A stretch of 64,000 nt of DNA from Ceratopteris richardii (taxonomy: Eukaryota > Streptophyta > Polypodiopsida > Polypodiales > Pteridaceae): NCBI GenBank assembly GCA_020310875.1, contig CM035430.1:97532366-97596365 (forward strand), given 5' to 3'. Each line of letters begins with the position of its first letter. Within the stretch, counting starts at the first letter, position 1. The notes under the pieces were generated by a model, which worked only from the letters and a program-made list of their open reading frames with translations, ran no database searches and had not been told where the DNA came from. Below are positions 1-12,418 of the stretch, one piece after another. The position numbers and the translations under genes were made by a program.

Positions 1-695
1 TATTCAGTTTGCTATCTCACAGATGAGCACGTTTATGCATTGCCCATGTGTCAAGCATTGGTAGGTGGTTAAGTGCATCTTTCGCTACTTGAGTGCTACT
101 CGGGTACTTGGGTTGTTTTATCTCAAGGGGGGATCTCTACCGTTAGATTTGCATGCTTTTCCTGACTCTGATTGGGTTGGTTGCTATGACACTCGTGTGT
201 CCACTAGTGGTTTTTGCTTCATGCTCGGTAGCTCATGCATATCTTGGTTGAGCAAGAAGCAACCTACTATGGCCACTTCTATTTGTGAGGTCGAGTATAG
301 GGCAGCTTTCACAGCGATTGTTGAGTGTGGGTGGCTCAGATGCCTTATGGTTGATTTGGGTGTTGGTCAATCTTTTGCCACCACCATCTTCACTGACAGT
401 TAGAGTGCATTGGAAGTTGCGAGGAACCCAGTGTTCCATGCTCGCACTAAGCACATTGAGGTGCATTATCATTATGTCAGGGAGAGGTTCTCTACTAGAG
501 AGATTAGCTTGGCATATGTGCCCACACAAGAGAACATTGCATACCTTTTCACGAAGGCTCTGCCTAGGGAGGAGTTTGAAGCTTTCCGCAAAGCTTTGGG
601 CTTACTTCCTTTTGTGGATAGATGCCACATAGCTTGCCACTTCCTTATATATAAGTGCCAACTCCTTGTTCACCGCATCACTCCTAGGGGGAATT
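1..695 (+). pseudogene. Copia-J: 3' end of Ty1/Copia pol (RNase H)
   Basis: Copia RNase H degrades the RNA strand of the RNA/DNA hybrid during retrotransposon cDNA synthesis. The frame reads through GSSCISWLSKKQPTMATS, CEVEYRAAFTA and RNPVFHARTKHIEVHYHYVRERFST, ending near the typical Copia C-terminus (LFTKALPREEFE). A TAG at 401-403 replaces the expected Gln in the catalytic stretch FTDS-x-SALE; the frame is otherwise continuous to about 640. The window edge cuts the RT part. It belongs to the same family as Copia-E, Copia-F and Copia-I. The polypurine tract CTAGGGGGAATT lies just before the LTR start at 696. Confidence 0.88.
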
Positions 696-750
696 TGTTG
701 ATATGTTTAGGTAGTGATGTGTGTAGACTAGATAATAGATGTTCATAATC
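696..750 (+). repeat. Start of Copia-J 3' LTR, decayed
   Basis: The sequence begins TGTTGATATG right after the polypurine tract. It aligns with the starts of the complete 224-225 bp LTRs at 31927-32151 (minus) and 40059-40282 (plus), including the TAGTGATGTGTG stretch. Similarity fades after about 50 bases and no CAACA end was found. Confidence 0.6.
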
Positions 751-1285
751 AAAAGACATGAGTCATATTTTCTTTATTGTCCAAAGGTGCAACCCTTACT
801 GTCAACTTTGTCTAAAGCTTGCTATCTCTAGCATCCTTAGGCCTTTGGTTACACAAAACTTCTCTTAAACAAATGTAGACATATGGACATTGTACTATAA
901 GACCTTTGGAGAATAGATATGTTTGGTGCTCCTCTAACTTCTCAATCATTAATCTACTCATCAAAAACACTAATTTTAGATGACTTTCTTGTAGAGTAAG
1001 GAGGCCTCAAAGTATATCTAAGTCTCAAGTCATAAGAAACTATAGCCCACATAAATGGAGAATATTTCTTGGACTTTTACTTTCTATCAGAATAAGACAT
1101 CATGTATGAGAAAGGGACGTTGTAAGTATGAATCCAACTTAGGGAAGATTGTTGAAAAAACCGAAGAAGAGATTAACTTGTGATTCTGGAAGTTGAAATC
1201 TAGCTAGAAACATTGCATAAGTTATCCCCATTTGGTTAGCAAGGTAGCCATTATGAATGTAAACCAACATTACAACTTCAAAGTT
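751..1285. other. Unassigned AT-rich DNA
   Basis: I recognise no coding domain, RNA gene or terminal repeat here. It separates the Copia-J LTR start from a LINE 3' fragment and is probably decayed transposon sequence. Confidence 0.4.
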
Positions 1286-1492
1286 AGCCCCGACTCTGCA
1301 TGAGGGGGACGAATGGGTTATTAACCTTCTTTGTAATGTTTTCTAACAAGACTTAAGCTACCCCTACTTTGTGGGACTCTAGAGGTCGCATGGGTGCTAG
1401 ACCCTTTCACTTGTACAATTGTTCTTTCTTTTTTTTTAAGTTTGGGAGAGTAGGATATTGCCAAACTTCCATTGAGAAAAAAAAGTTAGCTA
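1286..1492 (+). mobile_element. LINE 3'-end fragment (LINE-C family) with A-tail
   Basis: This is a 5'-truncated copy of the LINE-C 3' end. It aligns with 60577-60779: GCATGAGGGGGACGA, TTAACCTTCTTTGTAATG, TTTGTGGGACTCTAGAGG, CGCATGGGTGCTAG, and the diagnostic tail GGGAGAGTAGGATATTGCC followed by AACTTCC and an A-rich run. Only the end of ORF2 and the 3' UTR are present. Confidence 0.8.
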
Positions 1493-1794
1493 GGACCCCA
1501 AGATGCATGTTGTGTGCCTCATCCTCAGTACTTAAAGAATCACCCCAAAAGAAGCTCTTTTCACTTAGGCTAGGCTTCCAAAGGCCCCTCAAGAGTCAAG
1601 CCCATTGCCGAGAGGGCTTGACTTCGCAAGTACCTTGAAGGCTCTACGTGCTTTCTTAGGACACCTTAAGGGAAACAATGAAATTTTCGGGTGGCAGCCA
1701 TTAGTGTGCGTCACAAGGACGAAAAACCCATACTCCTTCCTTCATAAGTGTATTTAACATGGTGACCAAAGGAGCAATCCTTTTTACTTTCAAG

Positions 1795-1975
1795 AAGGGG
1801 TTGTGAGTCTAGTGGTCTACACCATGAACCATCTCGGAAGAAGTCCCAAGTTCAATTCCAATTCCTATAGGGTTAGACATACTCATATCGAGTCTATACG
1901 TAGAGGGCTACCCACTCCTTCATAATGAATGCTTTTCAGTTTCTTGTATTTTCAAAAAAAATAAAGAGGAGTGAG
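1795..1975 (+). mobile_element. SINE-1: tRNA-derived SINE
   Basis: A box A-like stretch (TGAGTCTAGTGG) is followed about 35 bases later by a box B-like stretch (AAGTTCAATTCC), then about 110 bp of unrelated body and an A-rich tail near 1955-1967. This is the layout of a Pol III-transcribed tRNA-derived SINE. I found no clear target-site duplication, so the ends are approximate. Confidence 0.55.
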
Positions 1976-2364
1976 TTGTTTGTCACTCCCTTATATGTGT
2001 GATAGCAAAGAAAATTTCTCCCTATATACCTTGCATGCAGAATCCTGAAGTTCACCAATTCGGAACCATATGCCTTAAGGGTGTTTCAGATAGAGCGGAG
2101 GCAAGGAAAATGCACAACTACCTACCATTCGTTGCACACCAAATGGCAGCTAGATAGATCCAAAGCCCTTCCACGAATGCGTTGCAAGCTCACAGAACAG
2201 ATCACTGAAAAAATTTATGAGCTCCCTACCCCCTCCCATACTATTGTTTTTTTGACGGTCGTATTGCTTGTTTTGTTTTTCTAGAGCTTAAAATAAGTTC
2301 ATAATTTTTGAAGGACCTTCATAAATTACATTAAAAATACAAAATACAAGTTTTTGATGAGATG

Positions 2365-2642
2365 TCCATGCACGTTAATTTGTTTGATTGGGCCTTTTGT
2401 CTCTTGAGATGGGGCGATGGTTCTACCCTTCTCTATCATAGGAAAGTTGTGAGCCTAAGGCTAGTGTATTGCCTTTATAATCAATCAGTTGTCTATAGGA
2501 AGTCCTTTCTAGTGTTGCCTTCGACCAGTCTAACCCCTGCATTGTGAAATACGTGGATCTCATAGGTACTACCCATTCATTTGTAGAGTCGCTCTTTCAA
2601 TCAATTCATGCAAGGGAGATTAGGCTTCGCTAGAACTTCCTC
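2365..2642 (+). mobile_element. Old, diverged copy of the LINE-tailed SINE (SINE-3 family)
   Basis: This aligns along its length with the well-preserved SINE at 42103-42403. Shared stretches include the tRNA-like arm (GTCTCTTGAGATGGGG), the box B region (GGTTCTACCC), AGTCTAACCCCTG, and the LINE-like end AAGGGAGATTAGGCTTCGC followed by AGAACTTCC. It is too diverged to show duplications or a tail. It shows that the chimeric SINE family is old. Confidence 0.6.
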
Positions 2643-2655
2643 TTTAACAAATAGT

Positions 2656-2825
2656 TTTTTTTTCGAGAGGACAATGAATTGGAAATACACATTCACAACC
2701 CCAATCTCTTAAGGTAGAGGCATTCATCATGAGAATCTCATGGACATGTCCAACCAAGACTTGAATTCAAAACTTCTTCCCAAAGTTTCAAGACATCAGC
2801 CACTAGGCTACCAAAGCTCAGACAA
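2656..2825 (-). mobile_element. SINE-2: tRNA-derived SINE with 13-bp target duplication
   Basis: On the minus strand it starts TTGTCTGAGCTTTGG, has a box A-like TGGTAGCCTAGTGG and a box B-like ATTCAAGTC, and ends in a run of A (plus-strand T-run at 2656-2664). It is flanked by perfect direct repeats TTTAACAAATAGT at 2643-2655 and 2826-2838, the target duplication made by LINE-type priming. Its insertion point lies at the 3' end of the older SINE at 2365-2642. Confidence 0.82.
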
Positions 2826-2838
2826 TTTAACAAATAGT

Positions 2839-3376
2839 ATTGTGACGAAATAACCTTCCAAATGGAAAGGCATCATAGACAGTCAAAATACAGCTCTACA
2901 CGTGGAAGTTTCGTTTTCCCTTTTCTATAGGCAATATCGTTTCAACAGCTCCCACTTTTCATCCATTCACACAACAGGAGCCACTAAAATTGTCATTCAT
3001 TGTTGTACCTACCTTTTATGTCTGAATGTTTGAAACCACCCTTATTTTTGAACGGCTGACCGTTCAAAGATGACAGAATCTATAGAACAATGGAAACTCA
3101 AAAGCCACGCAGATAGCAACAAATGAACTCGACGACTCTGCCAGCATCCGGTCTGAAGGCACTCCTTGTACAGAAAAAGACAGGGGTCCTGGATGTTCCC
3201 GTAGTCGTGACCTATGCGTTCACGCAATACGTGCGCGCATCAACCTCAATCCAACAGGAAACACGCAAAGAGTCTGTATGTACACTGCAGCTATCATGGA
3301 TGCTTCTTGAGAGTAAGTCCAAAACAAGCATGGCAAAGTCTTTGTCCTACGTACATCATAGCAGGACGAAGCTTGC

Positions 3377-3412
<36 letters not shown>

Positions 3413-4729
3413 CAAGCTTTTTCAATTACGCGTATGGGATTTCATGGATGGCATTGGGATTCTTTCAAGTTGTCATGACAAGTTGAAGACTAGTATGCAG
3501 AAGTCCTTGAGTGGACACATGAAATATGATGGTCAGGCTTCGGGCATTGCATTTCCTGTCTTCCACCACCTTTCCGTTGTTGCTTCTTTGGAAGAATTAC
3601 ATGGCAACTTCACTGCTTTTCTCTGGACAAGGAAAGCGGTAGAGAGAGACAGTCCTACTGACCGTCGGCTGACACAGAAAAGACGCTAGAGAGAGAGAGA
3701 GAGGACTTGCGCCTCCGACGGTGTCCGACCTACTACTCTCTGCTTTCGCGATATGCTACTAGAAAAGCAAAAGCAATAAAGGGATGCTTTTGGAAAATAA
3801 AGCGAGAAAAGCAACTAATACAAGGAAATCAAGCGAGAAAAGCAAGTACTACAAGGTACGCGTTTCGTCTTGGGACAAAGATGGAGTCATGCATGTCAAA
3901 AGATCGTCGTCTCATGTGAGAAGCTGCCGATTCCCTTTGCAGCTTTTTTCAAAAATTCTTGGAGTGATAGGAAGGTTTATGTTGGGACTCGAGAGCCACA
4001 TGTCCATTTTTGGGGGTTTAGATTAGTAAAATATGGTACTTATCTACTTTTGCGTTTAAGGTGATGAAATATGTGAGCTTTCTATACGCCCTTCAAGAGA
4101 AAGCTAGAATATCAAGCTTATGTAGTAATAGTGTTTTAATCTGAAATTTTCCTAAGTTTTTTGCTCTTTCCTACATGCATCAAAAGGATTTTGCCAAATG
4201 GTTTCTAATATGCGCATGTCAGCTTGGGGTCTCGGATACAAATTTCTTATGGATGGTATGATTGTTCACTCCATGTTTACTTCAATACGAATTGAAGTCC
4301 AATGATAGGTTAAGGTTGAACTATATTTAGGAACAAAAGCCCGTGAACAATATGAAAGGTGTATATCGATATTTAAACATAACTAGTCAAGTTTTATGTT
4401 TACTCTCTTGCTTCATATTGATCGAATATTTATTATTTATCATCCTTTATGTTTTCTCTCTTGATACATAATAGCATTGCGTATGAGTCTTTATGTTTTC
4501 CTATCTTGACTCATATTGACCATATCTGGCTTGAGTGGGAGATTATTATTTTTAGTATTGCTGTGAAAAAATAGTATTGCATTACATCTATATATTTTGT
4601 TGAATAAAAATCATAACAGTTTGGTGATTCATGAGACTATAGGTAGATAATCCATTGTGAAACCCTCACTTTGCTTATTTAGAGGACCTCTAGAAAATCA
4701 CATTTGATAGATGATAACAAGATATTATG
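2839..4729. other. Low-information region with GA-repeat patches
   Basis: No transposon or gene domain is recognisable. Short GA runs occur at 3379-3408 and 3689-3702. A 188-codon open frame at 3123-3689 runs through one GA run (giving Arg-Glu repeats) and resembles nothing I know. The sequence around 3200-3900 is richer in CpG than its surroundings, so a degraded transposon end or old 5' region is possible, but nothing proves it. Confidence 0.35.
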
Positions 4730-5028
4730 TGAAGTGTTGCAATGGTGATGCATCACAATGAATTCTTTTTTTTTTAGAGCTCCACGATGATACCCTCATA
4801 ATACAAATACGAGCTCTAGATGTCGCACATAGTACTCCACACGGACGTGCAAAATATGAAAAAAAACACAGAGTACATAGAGAGTACGAACACATATTTC
4901 TTAGGTGTTATAAATGTGGACGAACTTACAGTTTGTGGCTCACCAGACCACTATATGTTTTATTAAAAGAACATATATAAAAGTGTATGATAGCCATTTG
5001 GCCTTTCACATGGACACTAAAAGTAACA
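4730..5028 (-). repeat. Copia-A 3' LTR (299 bp)
   Basis: On the minus strand the LTR runs from TGTTACTTTTAGTG at 5028 to ACTTCA at 4730. It is preceded by the polypurine tract TTTAGTGGGAGAT. It aligns with the LTRs at 24641-24940, 36721-37016 and 34917-35206, which share AACACCTAAGAA, a TGTACTCTGTG-like block and GGAGCTC. All members are 290-300 bp. Confidence 0.8.
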
Positions 5029-8000
5029 ATCTCCCACTAAAGGCCAATATGGCCAAAGTGATTATGGGAGAAAAATAAAGAAACATAAAGAATAGCTGAG
5101 TATAAGTATATAGAATATACCTCCCATCTAATGGGCATGTTACACAATATACAAGTAAATGTGTAAGATCATAAATCAAATAACCCCCATCAAGTGACAA
5201 CAGTGTCGAAATCTAACTTGTGGTAGAGCTTTGGCCAAAGCATCTACAACATTATCTCAAGTATGGACCTTCTCAAGAATAATGTGCTCACTTGCTAAGC
5301 AATATCTAATGAAGTGATACCTCATCTTAATGTGCTTGGTCTTTGCATGATAAACTGGATTTGTAGCCAAATCAATGGCACTCTGACTATCACTAAGCAA
5401 AGAAGGTACATGCTGAGGTAGACCCATATCACAAGAAAGAAGAGAAAGCCACAATCCTTCCTTACATGCCTCACTTGTTGCAATATACTCTACTTCTATG
5501 GTTGAAACAACTGTATTTTCTTGACGATGAGATCTCCAAGAGATAGCATCTCCAACAAAATGGAAAATGTACCTTGATGTAGACTTTTGATTGTCTACAC
5601 AACCAACATAACTAGAATTCGTGTAACCAATAATGGATACCTTTCCTCTACCTATGCATAGAAACTTGTCCTTAGTTCCACTCAAATATCTCAAAATCAT
5701 CTTGATTGTTTCCCAATGCTTCTTGCCATCATTAGATATGTATGTGCTCATAACTCCCAGTACAAATGCAATGTCTGGTCTCATAGCTACCACAACATAC
5801 ATGACACTATTAACAACAAAATGATAAAGAATTTTGATCATGAATTACTTTTCATCATCTAATTTGGAACAATCATCCTTGCTAAATTTCACATATGTGG
5901 GTAAAGATGTACTCAATGTCTTTCCACCTTGCACATTGAACCTATGAAGTACTTTGGATATGTACTCACTTGGAGACAAGTACATGCATCATTTACTCCT
6001 ATCACGAATAATGTGCATGCCAAGAATATGTTTGGCATCCCCAACATCCTTCATATCAAATGTGAACTTCTTTTTGAGAATTGACAAGTCATAAGAGGAC
6101 TTCCCAACAATCACCATATCATTGACATAAAGTAACAAACATATCAAGCTACCATTTGAGCATGTCTTTGTGTAGAGACAATGATCCTCATTGCTTCAAG
6201 AATAGCCTTCAGACTTCATAAAAACATCAAACTTTTGGTACCATTGTCTAGGGCACTGTTTAAGTCCATATAAGCTCTTCTTCAGCATACAACTAGAATT
6301 TCTTTGCCAAGAACTACGTAACCCTCTGGTTATTCCATATAGATATCATTTGTAAGATCTCCATGCAAGAAAGCAGTTTTCACATTCATTTGGACTAGCT
6401 CTCAGTCCTCCATCGCAACGAATCCAAGCAACATGCATAGGGTAGTCATCTTGACCATCGAAGAGAAGATCTCCTCAAAATCAAAACCATGTTGTTGCTT
6501 AAAAACATTTGCAATAAGTAACAACTTATAATTTATAGAAGCACTATCTGATGTGAATCTTAACTTACATACCCATTTACATGGTAAAGCTTTCCTACCC
6601 TTTGGCAAAGGTACTAAATCCCAAGTATTATTCTTGTGAATAGAATCAAACTCACTCTTCATGGCACACACCCACTTCAGATGATCCTCTGTCTGCATAG
6701 CCTCTTTGTAGAAAGAAGGCTCACTAGCATCTTTTACCATAAGAAAATCCAAACATGGAACATATCTATCAGGTGGATGTGAGACACGTGCAAGGCATCT
6801 CAATGATTGCTCAACATTAGCATTTGCAGGCTGACTTGATTGGACATTCTCTTGAAAATCCCTATGTGCAACATTTTTTATGCATGCTAACTAGAGGACT
6901 AGTATCCTGAAATACCACTATTCTCACTCTTAAACCTCCTTCATTGGTTGCTTATGCACTACTCCTGTTTCAAGATCCCATAAGTGATATCCAAATGGAC
7001 CTTCTTGAACATATCCAAGAAAAATGCATTTCTTTGAATTATGGTCAAATTTTGTCTAACATTCTTGGGTATATGAACATATGCTTCACATCCAAAAACT
7101 CAAAGATGATCATAATATGGTGGCTTCCCTATCTATAACTATTTTATCCCTTTCAGACCTTTGGCAATAGTAGGTGAAAGGTTAATCATGTGAACTGTAA
7201 TCAATATTGCTTTTGCCCAAAAGCCTTGTGAAAGTTGGCATGACATAGCATAGAAACTACTCTATCCTGAATAGTTCTTTTTATTCTTTTAGCTACACCA
7301 TTCTTTATTGGGATATAAGGAGTTGTAAACTCTTTACAAATTCCTCTAAAGTGATAGAAAAGGTTGAATTTATGTCAGATATACTCATCCCCATTATCTA
7401 AATATAAAGTCTTGAACTTAGTTCCGTTTTTATTCTCAACTAAAGCAAGCCATTTTTTGAAGGTAGGGAATACCTCATCTTTGGATTTGATAGGATATAC
7501 CTAGGATTTTCTAGGAACAACATCTATGAAAGTGACAAAATAAAGAGAACCACCTAATGACCTTGTGGACATAGGATCACACACATATATATGAACAATA
7601 TCTAAAGGTTGAATTGAAGAGTCAATGTGTTTCTTATGCACATTCCTATTTTTCTTTCCATATTGACAATGCTCACAAAATAAAAAAATTGAGAAAGATA
7701 ACAGAGGTAAGTAGCCAAAACGAGAAAGATTTTCCCTTCCACTACAAGATATGTGGCCCAAACAACCATGCCAAATATAATCGATAGGCTCTTTAATAAC
7801 AGCTAACAAGTGTTCTTTTGTGATATAAATAAAGGATAAAGTGAGACAACTTTGCCTCCTTTTGCAATAATCATATTTCCCTTTGATCTGCAAAAGGATT
7901 GAGCATAAAAAACCACCTTGTAACCAAGGTCATCAAGTTGACGAACTAAAATCAAATTACATGATAACTAAAGCACATGGTGTATATTATGCATAGTAAA

Positions 8001-9155
8001 TTTTGAAACATCAATGAACTACACAACCAGGTCTCTAATCCCCACAATTTCATACTGGTAAGAGTCACCAAGTTTCATGGTACCAAGAGACTTTGCTGCA
8101 TAATTATAGAGCCATTCTCTATGTGGTGTCACATGGAAAGAAGCACCATAATCTACCAACCATATGTGGGAAAGAGTATCAGTCATAAGAGCCTTAGTGG
8201 GCATAATACTGTCAAGTTTCAACACATCTGCATCATCAGAAATAGCATTAATTTCTTCAATCTTCATAGTTAGATAAGATGGTGTAGGTAACTACTAAAC
8301 ATGCCCATCAAAATTCTATCCTTTACCTTTAGCATTCATTAACACATAGCAATCTTTATTCATATGTCCTTTCTTATGACAATAATGACTCTCAATATCC
8401 ATCTTCCTTGATTTACTTCTACTCTTATTCCATTGACCTTTCTTTTCCTTGTTCTTGCTCCTACCATGTTGCTGATTCTTTGCTTGATAAGAATTGCAAA
8501 CATTATATGCATCCCTACTCTAAGTTCCAACCATAGACTTTCTATGGATCTCCTCAGTCAAGAGTGCTCCACATATGTCATAATAAACTAGTTTACCATG
8601 AGGTGCACTGTTGCTAAAAGTTGTACAAAATGTAACCCATGATGATGACAAGGTGCATAGCAACAAGATTGCTTTCATTTCGTTATCCATGTCTATTTTC
8701 TGAGCTTGTAACTAAGAGAATATAGCATTAGACTCATTTAGGTGAGCAACAGTTCTATCTATGTCCTTAATACAAAGCTCATATAACTTTCTCATAAAGT
8801 ACACTTTATTTAATGCCATTTCTTTTTCATATGTATTGCATACTTCTTCCAAAGATCCTCTACACTTTCATAGTCCAATATTGTAAAACAAACATTGTCT
8901 CTCAGGTGCAATTGCATGGTAGACCCTAGCCATTTCATCTAACTCATTCCAATCATCTTCATCCATGTCAACAAGCTTCTTTTATATTCCTTTTGTTGGC
9001 TTCCATTGCCTCCTTTGAATGAGCATATCTTTAATCTGATTCTTCCATAGAGAAAAGTTTATGCCATCAAAGTTTTGGATCTTAAAGTGGTCTTTGCTCT
9101 GCAAATTATAGCTCCTCATGGGAACACTAGCACTACACCCCGATCCACCAGACAT
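5029..9155 (-). pseudogene. Copia-A gag-pol, complete domain order but many stops
   Basis: This is the remains of a Ty1/Copia polyprotein in the Copia order gag, protease, integrase, RT, RNase H. Gag starts at ATG 9155 (MSGGSGCSASVPMRS) and has a CCHC knuckle near 8350 (HYCHKKGHMNKDC). The protease motif is VDYGASFHVTP near 8140, with Tyr replacing the usual Ser of DSGAS. The integrase zinc region (CLGHISCSGRENLS, CEHCQYGKK) lies near 7650-7770, RT (WDLVPLPKGRKALPCKWV) near 6600, and RNase H (ISWRSHRQENTVVST, NPVYHAKTKHIKMRYHFIR) at 5841-5257. Many stops and frameshifts interrupt it, so it cannot make a working polyprotein. It belongs to the same family as Copia-CD and Copia-G. Confidence 0.85.
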
Positions 9156-9162
9156 GTCTGAT

Positions 9163-9277
9163 GTAGCGTTTCCTCAATCACAATCTATCCCCAATCACAA
9201 TTCAATCACAATCTATATCTTGTAGCATTTCCTTCTTGTAGCGTTTCCTCAATCACAATCTATCCCCAATCACAATC
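9163..9277. repeat. Two-copy tandem repeat in Copia-A 5' UTR
   Basis: A 40-bp stretch starting GTAGCGTTTCCTCAATCACA occurs at 9163-9202 and again at 9238-9277, a 75-bp period. It lies just upstream of the Copia-A gag start (minus strand). Confidence 0.7.
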
Positions 9278-10334
9278 TTTCGATCACTCAAAAATAGCAG
9301 CGGAGAGAAGAACTCAGAGATTGCACAAGGTAAAGAAAATCTGATGCGGAAGAGTAGAACAAATATGACGCAGAGAAGGAAGAATTATGATATTATAGAT
9401 GTGAATCAATGGTTACAATAGCTTTGGACAATAGCTTCTTGACGAAGCCTCTACCTCCCGACCACCCCCGAGCTATCACACTCGCATTCACACTCGCACT
9501 CTCAATCACACTCTCACTCTCACTCTCATTCTCAATCACAAGGTAATTCTCAGATTTCTGTGTGTCCCCCGTGTTGATGCGCAGATCTCCTTATATTCGA
9601 GTTTGATCGCAGCCGTGCCCCCCAAAGAAGTGTGCGATCCGCCAAATTTAGAAAAAGTCGAGTTTCTCCAAAACTTTCGCAAAAAGCCATGCGATCGTAG
9701 TGTTCTTCCTTTCTTTAGCATACCTGTCAAAAATAGGAGAAAAACACCAAAAGAAGACATATCCGAAAATATCCATAATTAGACATGGTGACACGTGAGC
9801 ATGAGAACCACGGATTCGAATAGAATTAGATAAGCCCTTGTTTTTGTTTTTTTTTTTTTTTAAAGTGTTGGAAAAAACGGCACTTTTCAAAGCCCTGTAA
9901 CTCAAAAACAGTGAGGAATTAGCTTAAGCTTGTGAGAGACATTTTTATTTAATTTTTTGATCTGCACAATAGTGTTAGAGATGTCCGAGATCCAAATCCA
10001 CCTCCAAATGCCGAGCCTTGCAAGTTTCAAAATTCTAGAGAGAGAGTAAAATCAAGGCATTTTCTTACAATGAACTAAATGTAGGGCCCTCAACGAGGTA
10101 CTTAAAACATGATTCACAAAACTTTCACACTAGCACTTTTATTCTCTTATTCTTGCTCTACCTTTCCCTCATACAGAGTTTTCCTTAATTCTTTCATCTT
10201 CACCTTCCAAATTCCACTAGAAAACATGATGCGAATAAGGTCTAGAGAGAGAATATGAAACTTTTCAACCCAAAACTTTTCCTACATACATTCTTCCCAA
10301 AAAATGGATTAATGAACAATAATGAACAACTAAA
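9278..10334 (-). other. Probable Copia-A leader, no coding content
   Basis: This non-coding stretch lies between the gag start at 9155 and the leader block shared with Copia-CD. It contains a short CACTCTC run near 9480-9535 and a T-run near 9842-9860. Position makes it part of the Copia-A leader, but nothing in the sequence defines its role. Confidence 0.4.
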
Positions 10335-11270
10335 AGGATTATGTGAGAATAAATATGCTCACATCAATAAGTGTGTCAAGGATTAAATCGACCATTGTAA
10401 AGTTCATAAAAACCAAAAAATCTAGAAAAATTTTGCCATATTCTGTGTTGCAAAATGAGCATATGATTAGTTTCAAAATCTCATAAAATTGCAAGTACTA
10501 ATGTATAAACTAGCATATTGAATCCCTAACTCCACTGCATATAATCAGTTAATTGAAAGAAGCCAACTAGGCTTATCAAACACCTATGAGAAATTAGCAT
10601 ACATCTCCTATGGTGAGGCTAGGTAAGTCTTCCACTTGCATCACTCAAGATTGGGTGTCTCCTAGTTAAGAAAACCTCACCACAACCCTCTTTATCAATG
10701 TCAAAGGCTTTATGCAAAAATATAATCGCTATATCAATGACCACATGGACGTACATAAGTAGTATCCATAGAAGCATACATAGTGTGTATGTGCTTAATA
10801 TATGCAATAAAATGGCACTAAAAAGGTTGAATTCATAGCCCAAAAACTAGCCAAAAACACCTACAAGTGTTTGTCAACTTTGTTCTTTAGGTTTAAAAAC
10901 TTGCATAAGTTAGTGGTGGCTACTCCCACCACAACTGAAAACCTTTCAAGAAACATTTAGATTTATTAGTGTGGTTGAAAACTCAGCCCAAATCTGAATA
11001 TGCATTGTCAGAGAACTACAACGGACACTTTTCTTTATGTTCTTGAACTTGTGTCAAGAGAACTATACGTGAAAGTACTCCAAAATGTCTCCCAGAATCA
11101 CCCCACAAATGCTTCAAAACAGGCTTTAAAAGCAAAGAATGAAGCTTTGAGGGCCCAAAATATGTTCAAGGTAATGTGAACCTTAGACTTTCCCCTTCCT
11201 CAACCACCACAAGAGTGTAGCTTAGTGGAAAGTCATTGTTGGTTACTGGGTGGGCCTCAATAACAATTAA
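10335..11270 (-). repeat. Leader block shared with Copia-CD, inverted copy
   Basis: Read on the minus strand, this block aligns over about 900 bp with 25235-26130 (plus). Shared stretches include GTGTAGCTTAGTGG, CTTTATGCAAAAA (complement), TTAAGAAAACCTCACCACAA and AAAATTTTTCTAGATTTTTT. Both copies lie upstream of related Copia coding regions in the same relative orientation, so it is probably an unusually long family leader. Confidence 0.65.
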
Positions 11271-11592
11271 TCATAGGTTAACAAGATCTTCCAACACATG
11301 AACCTTAGCATACACACCTTAATACTAAAAAAGAAGATGAGTGAGAGATAGAGAGAGAATAGATGAGATTTTTAGGTGTAATTGTAAGCTAGGATGCTCA
11401 CCCACATTATCTTATATTTGAATGTCAAATTACAATGTGTGAATATGGTACAAATTGACAATATCTGGGTAGAAATAGGAACTAGATACAAAAAATTGTG
11501 TGCAAAGTGCCTAAGAGGTGTGGAGTGTGTGTGTGAGAATACGGAGAATATGAAGAGTTTAGAACTGTTTTATAGCAAACCCACTGTCATGA
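11271..11592. other. Unassigned DNA between Copia-A leader and Copia-B
   Basis: A small GA-rich patch occurs near 11338-11366. No coding or terminal-repeat signal was found. The Copia-A 5' LTR would be expected about here but is not recognisable. Confidence 0.35.
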
Positions 11593-12418
11593 TCATATCA
11601 TCAACATATATGATAATAATAAGCAAAACATCTTTCTCACCTTCAACATAAAGGGTGGGAGCTGCATCTGAGTTTTCAAAACCTTTTGGTAACTCACAAA
11701 GCTTTCATGTTGGATTCTTATGAATAGAATCAATCTCTTCTTGCATGATTTTCTTCCATAAAGGACTATGTAGTCCATCTTGAATACTAACTTCATTCTC
11801 AAGTAAAGTAACCACTAAAATATTATGAATCTCAAAATGTTTTGCATAATTTACCTGGTTTGCTTGTTGTCTCCTTGATTGACTTCTAGTTCTTCCAGTG
11901 TATTCTTTTATACCACTGTTCTTCCAGGTTTGATATAACCACTTTGGTATATTCTTGAAAAGTGGTGGAATCCTTTTTAGTTCTTTAGTATCTCTTTCTT
12001 CTAGAACTCTAGAACCTTCTCCAACTTCATAAGTTGGAACTTCAAGAGGTACTAATGATGGGCCAAGTACTGATGTAGGTAATGAAATTCTCTCTTCACC
12101 TTCATCTCTTAGGATTTGAGTAGGTTTATCACCCCCCCTTCTATTGATGAATGTAAGCATCCAAATTCCTTCTGAAAAATGCAGTCATCTGCTTTTACGA
12201 AATCTTGAATCTCTTCCTTATCATAAATCTGGCTTTTTGCAGTATATGCATTGCATGAGAGTAGGAGAGTACCTATATCTAGAACATAGAATTGGTATCC
12301 TTTGCTTTCAATTACATGACCAATAAAGATTGCTTTAATGGCTTTTACATCGAGCTTACCACAATCCTTCTTCTTAATGTGAACATAAGTTGGAGAACCA
12401 AAAACTTTGAAATAACTC
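11593..12418 (-). pseudogene. Copia-B, 3' part: integrase C-terminus and collapsed RT
   Basis: On the minus strand this continues the Copia-B polyprotein from the Gypsy-1 insertion point: YFKVFGSPTYVHIKKK and AIKAIFIGH are the post-integrase motif of Copia elements. A linker and the RT start follow (LWKKIMQEEIDSIHKNPT, near 11720). The frame then jumps within about 60 bases to LLIIIIYVDDM at about 11600-11620, the RT catalytic motif, so most of the RT core is deleted. No RNase H or LTR follows. Confidence 0.8.

Noticed and set aside
3123-3689. A 188-codon frame as a possible host gene
   Set aside because: It runs through a GA microsatellite, has no recognisable domain, and has no flanking splice or promoter pattern that I can support.
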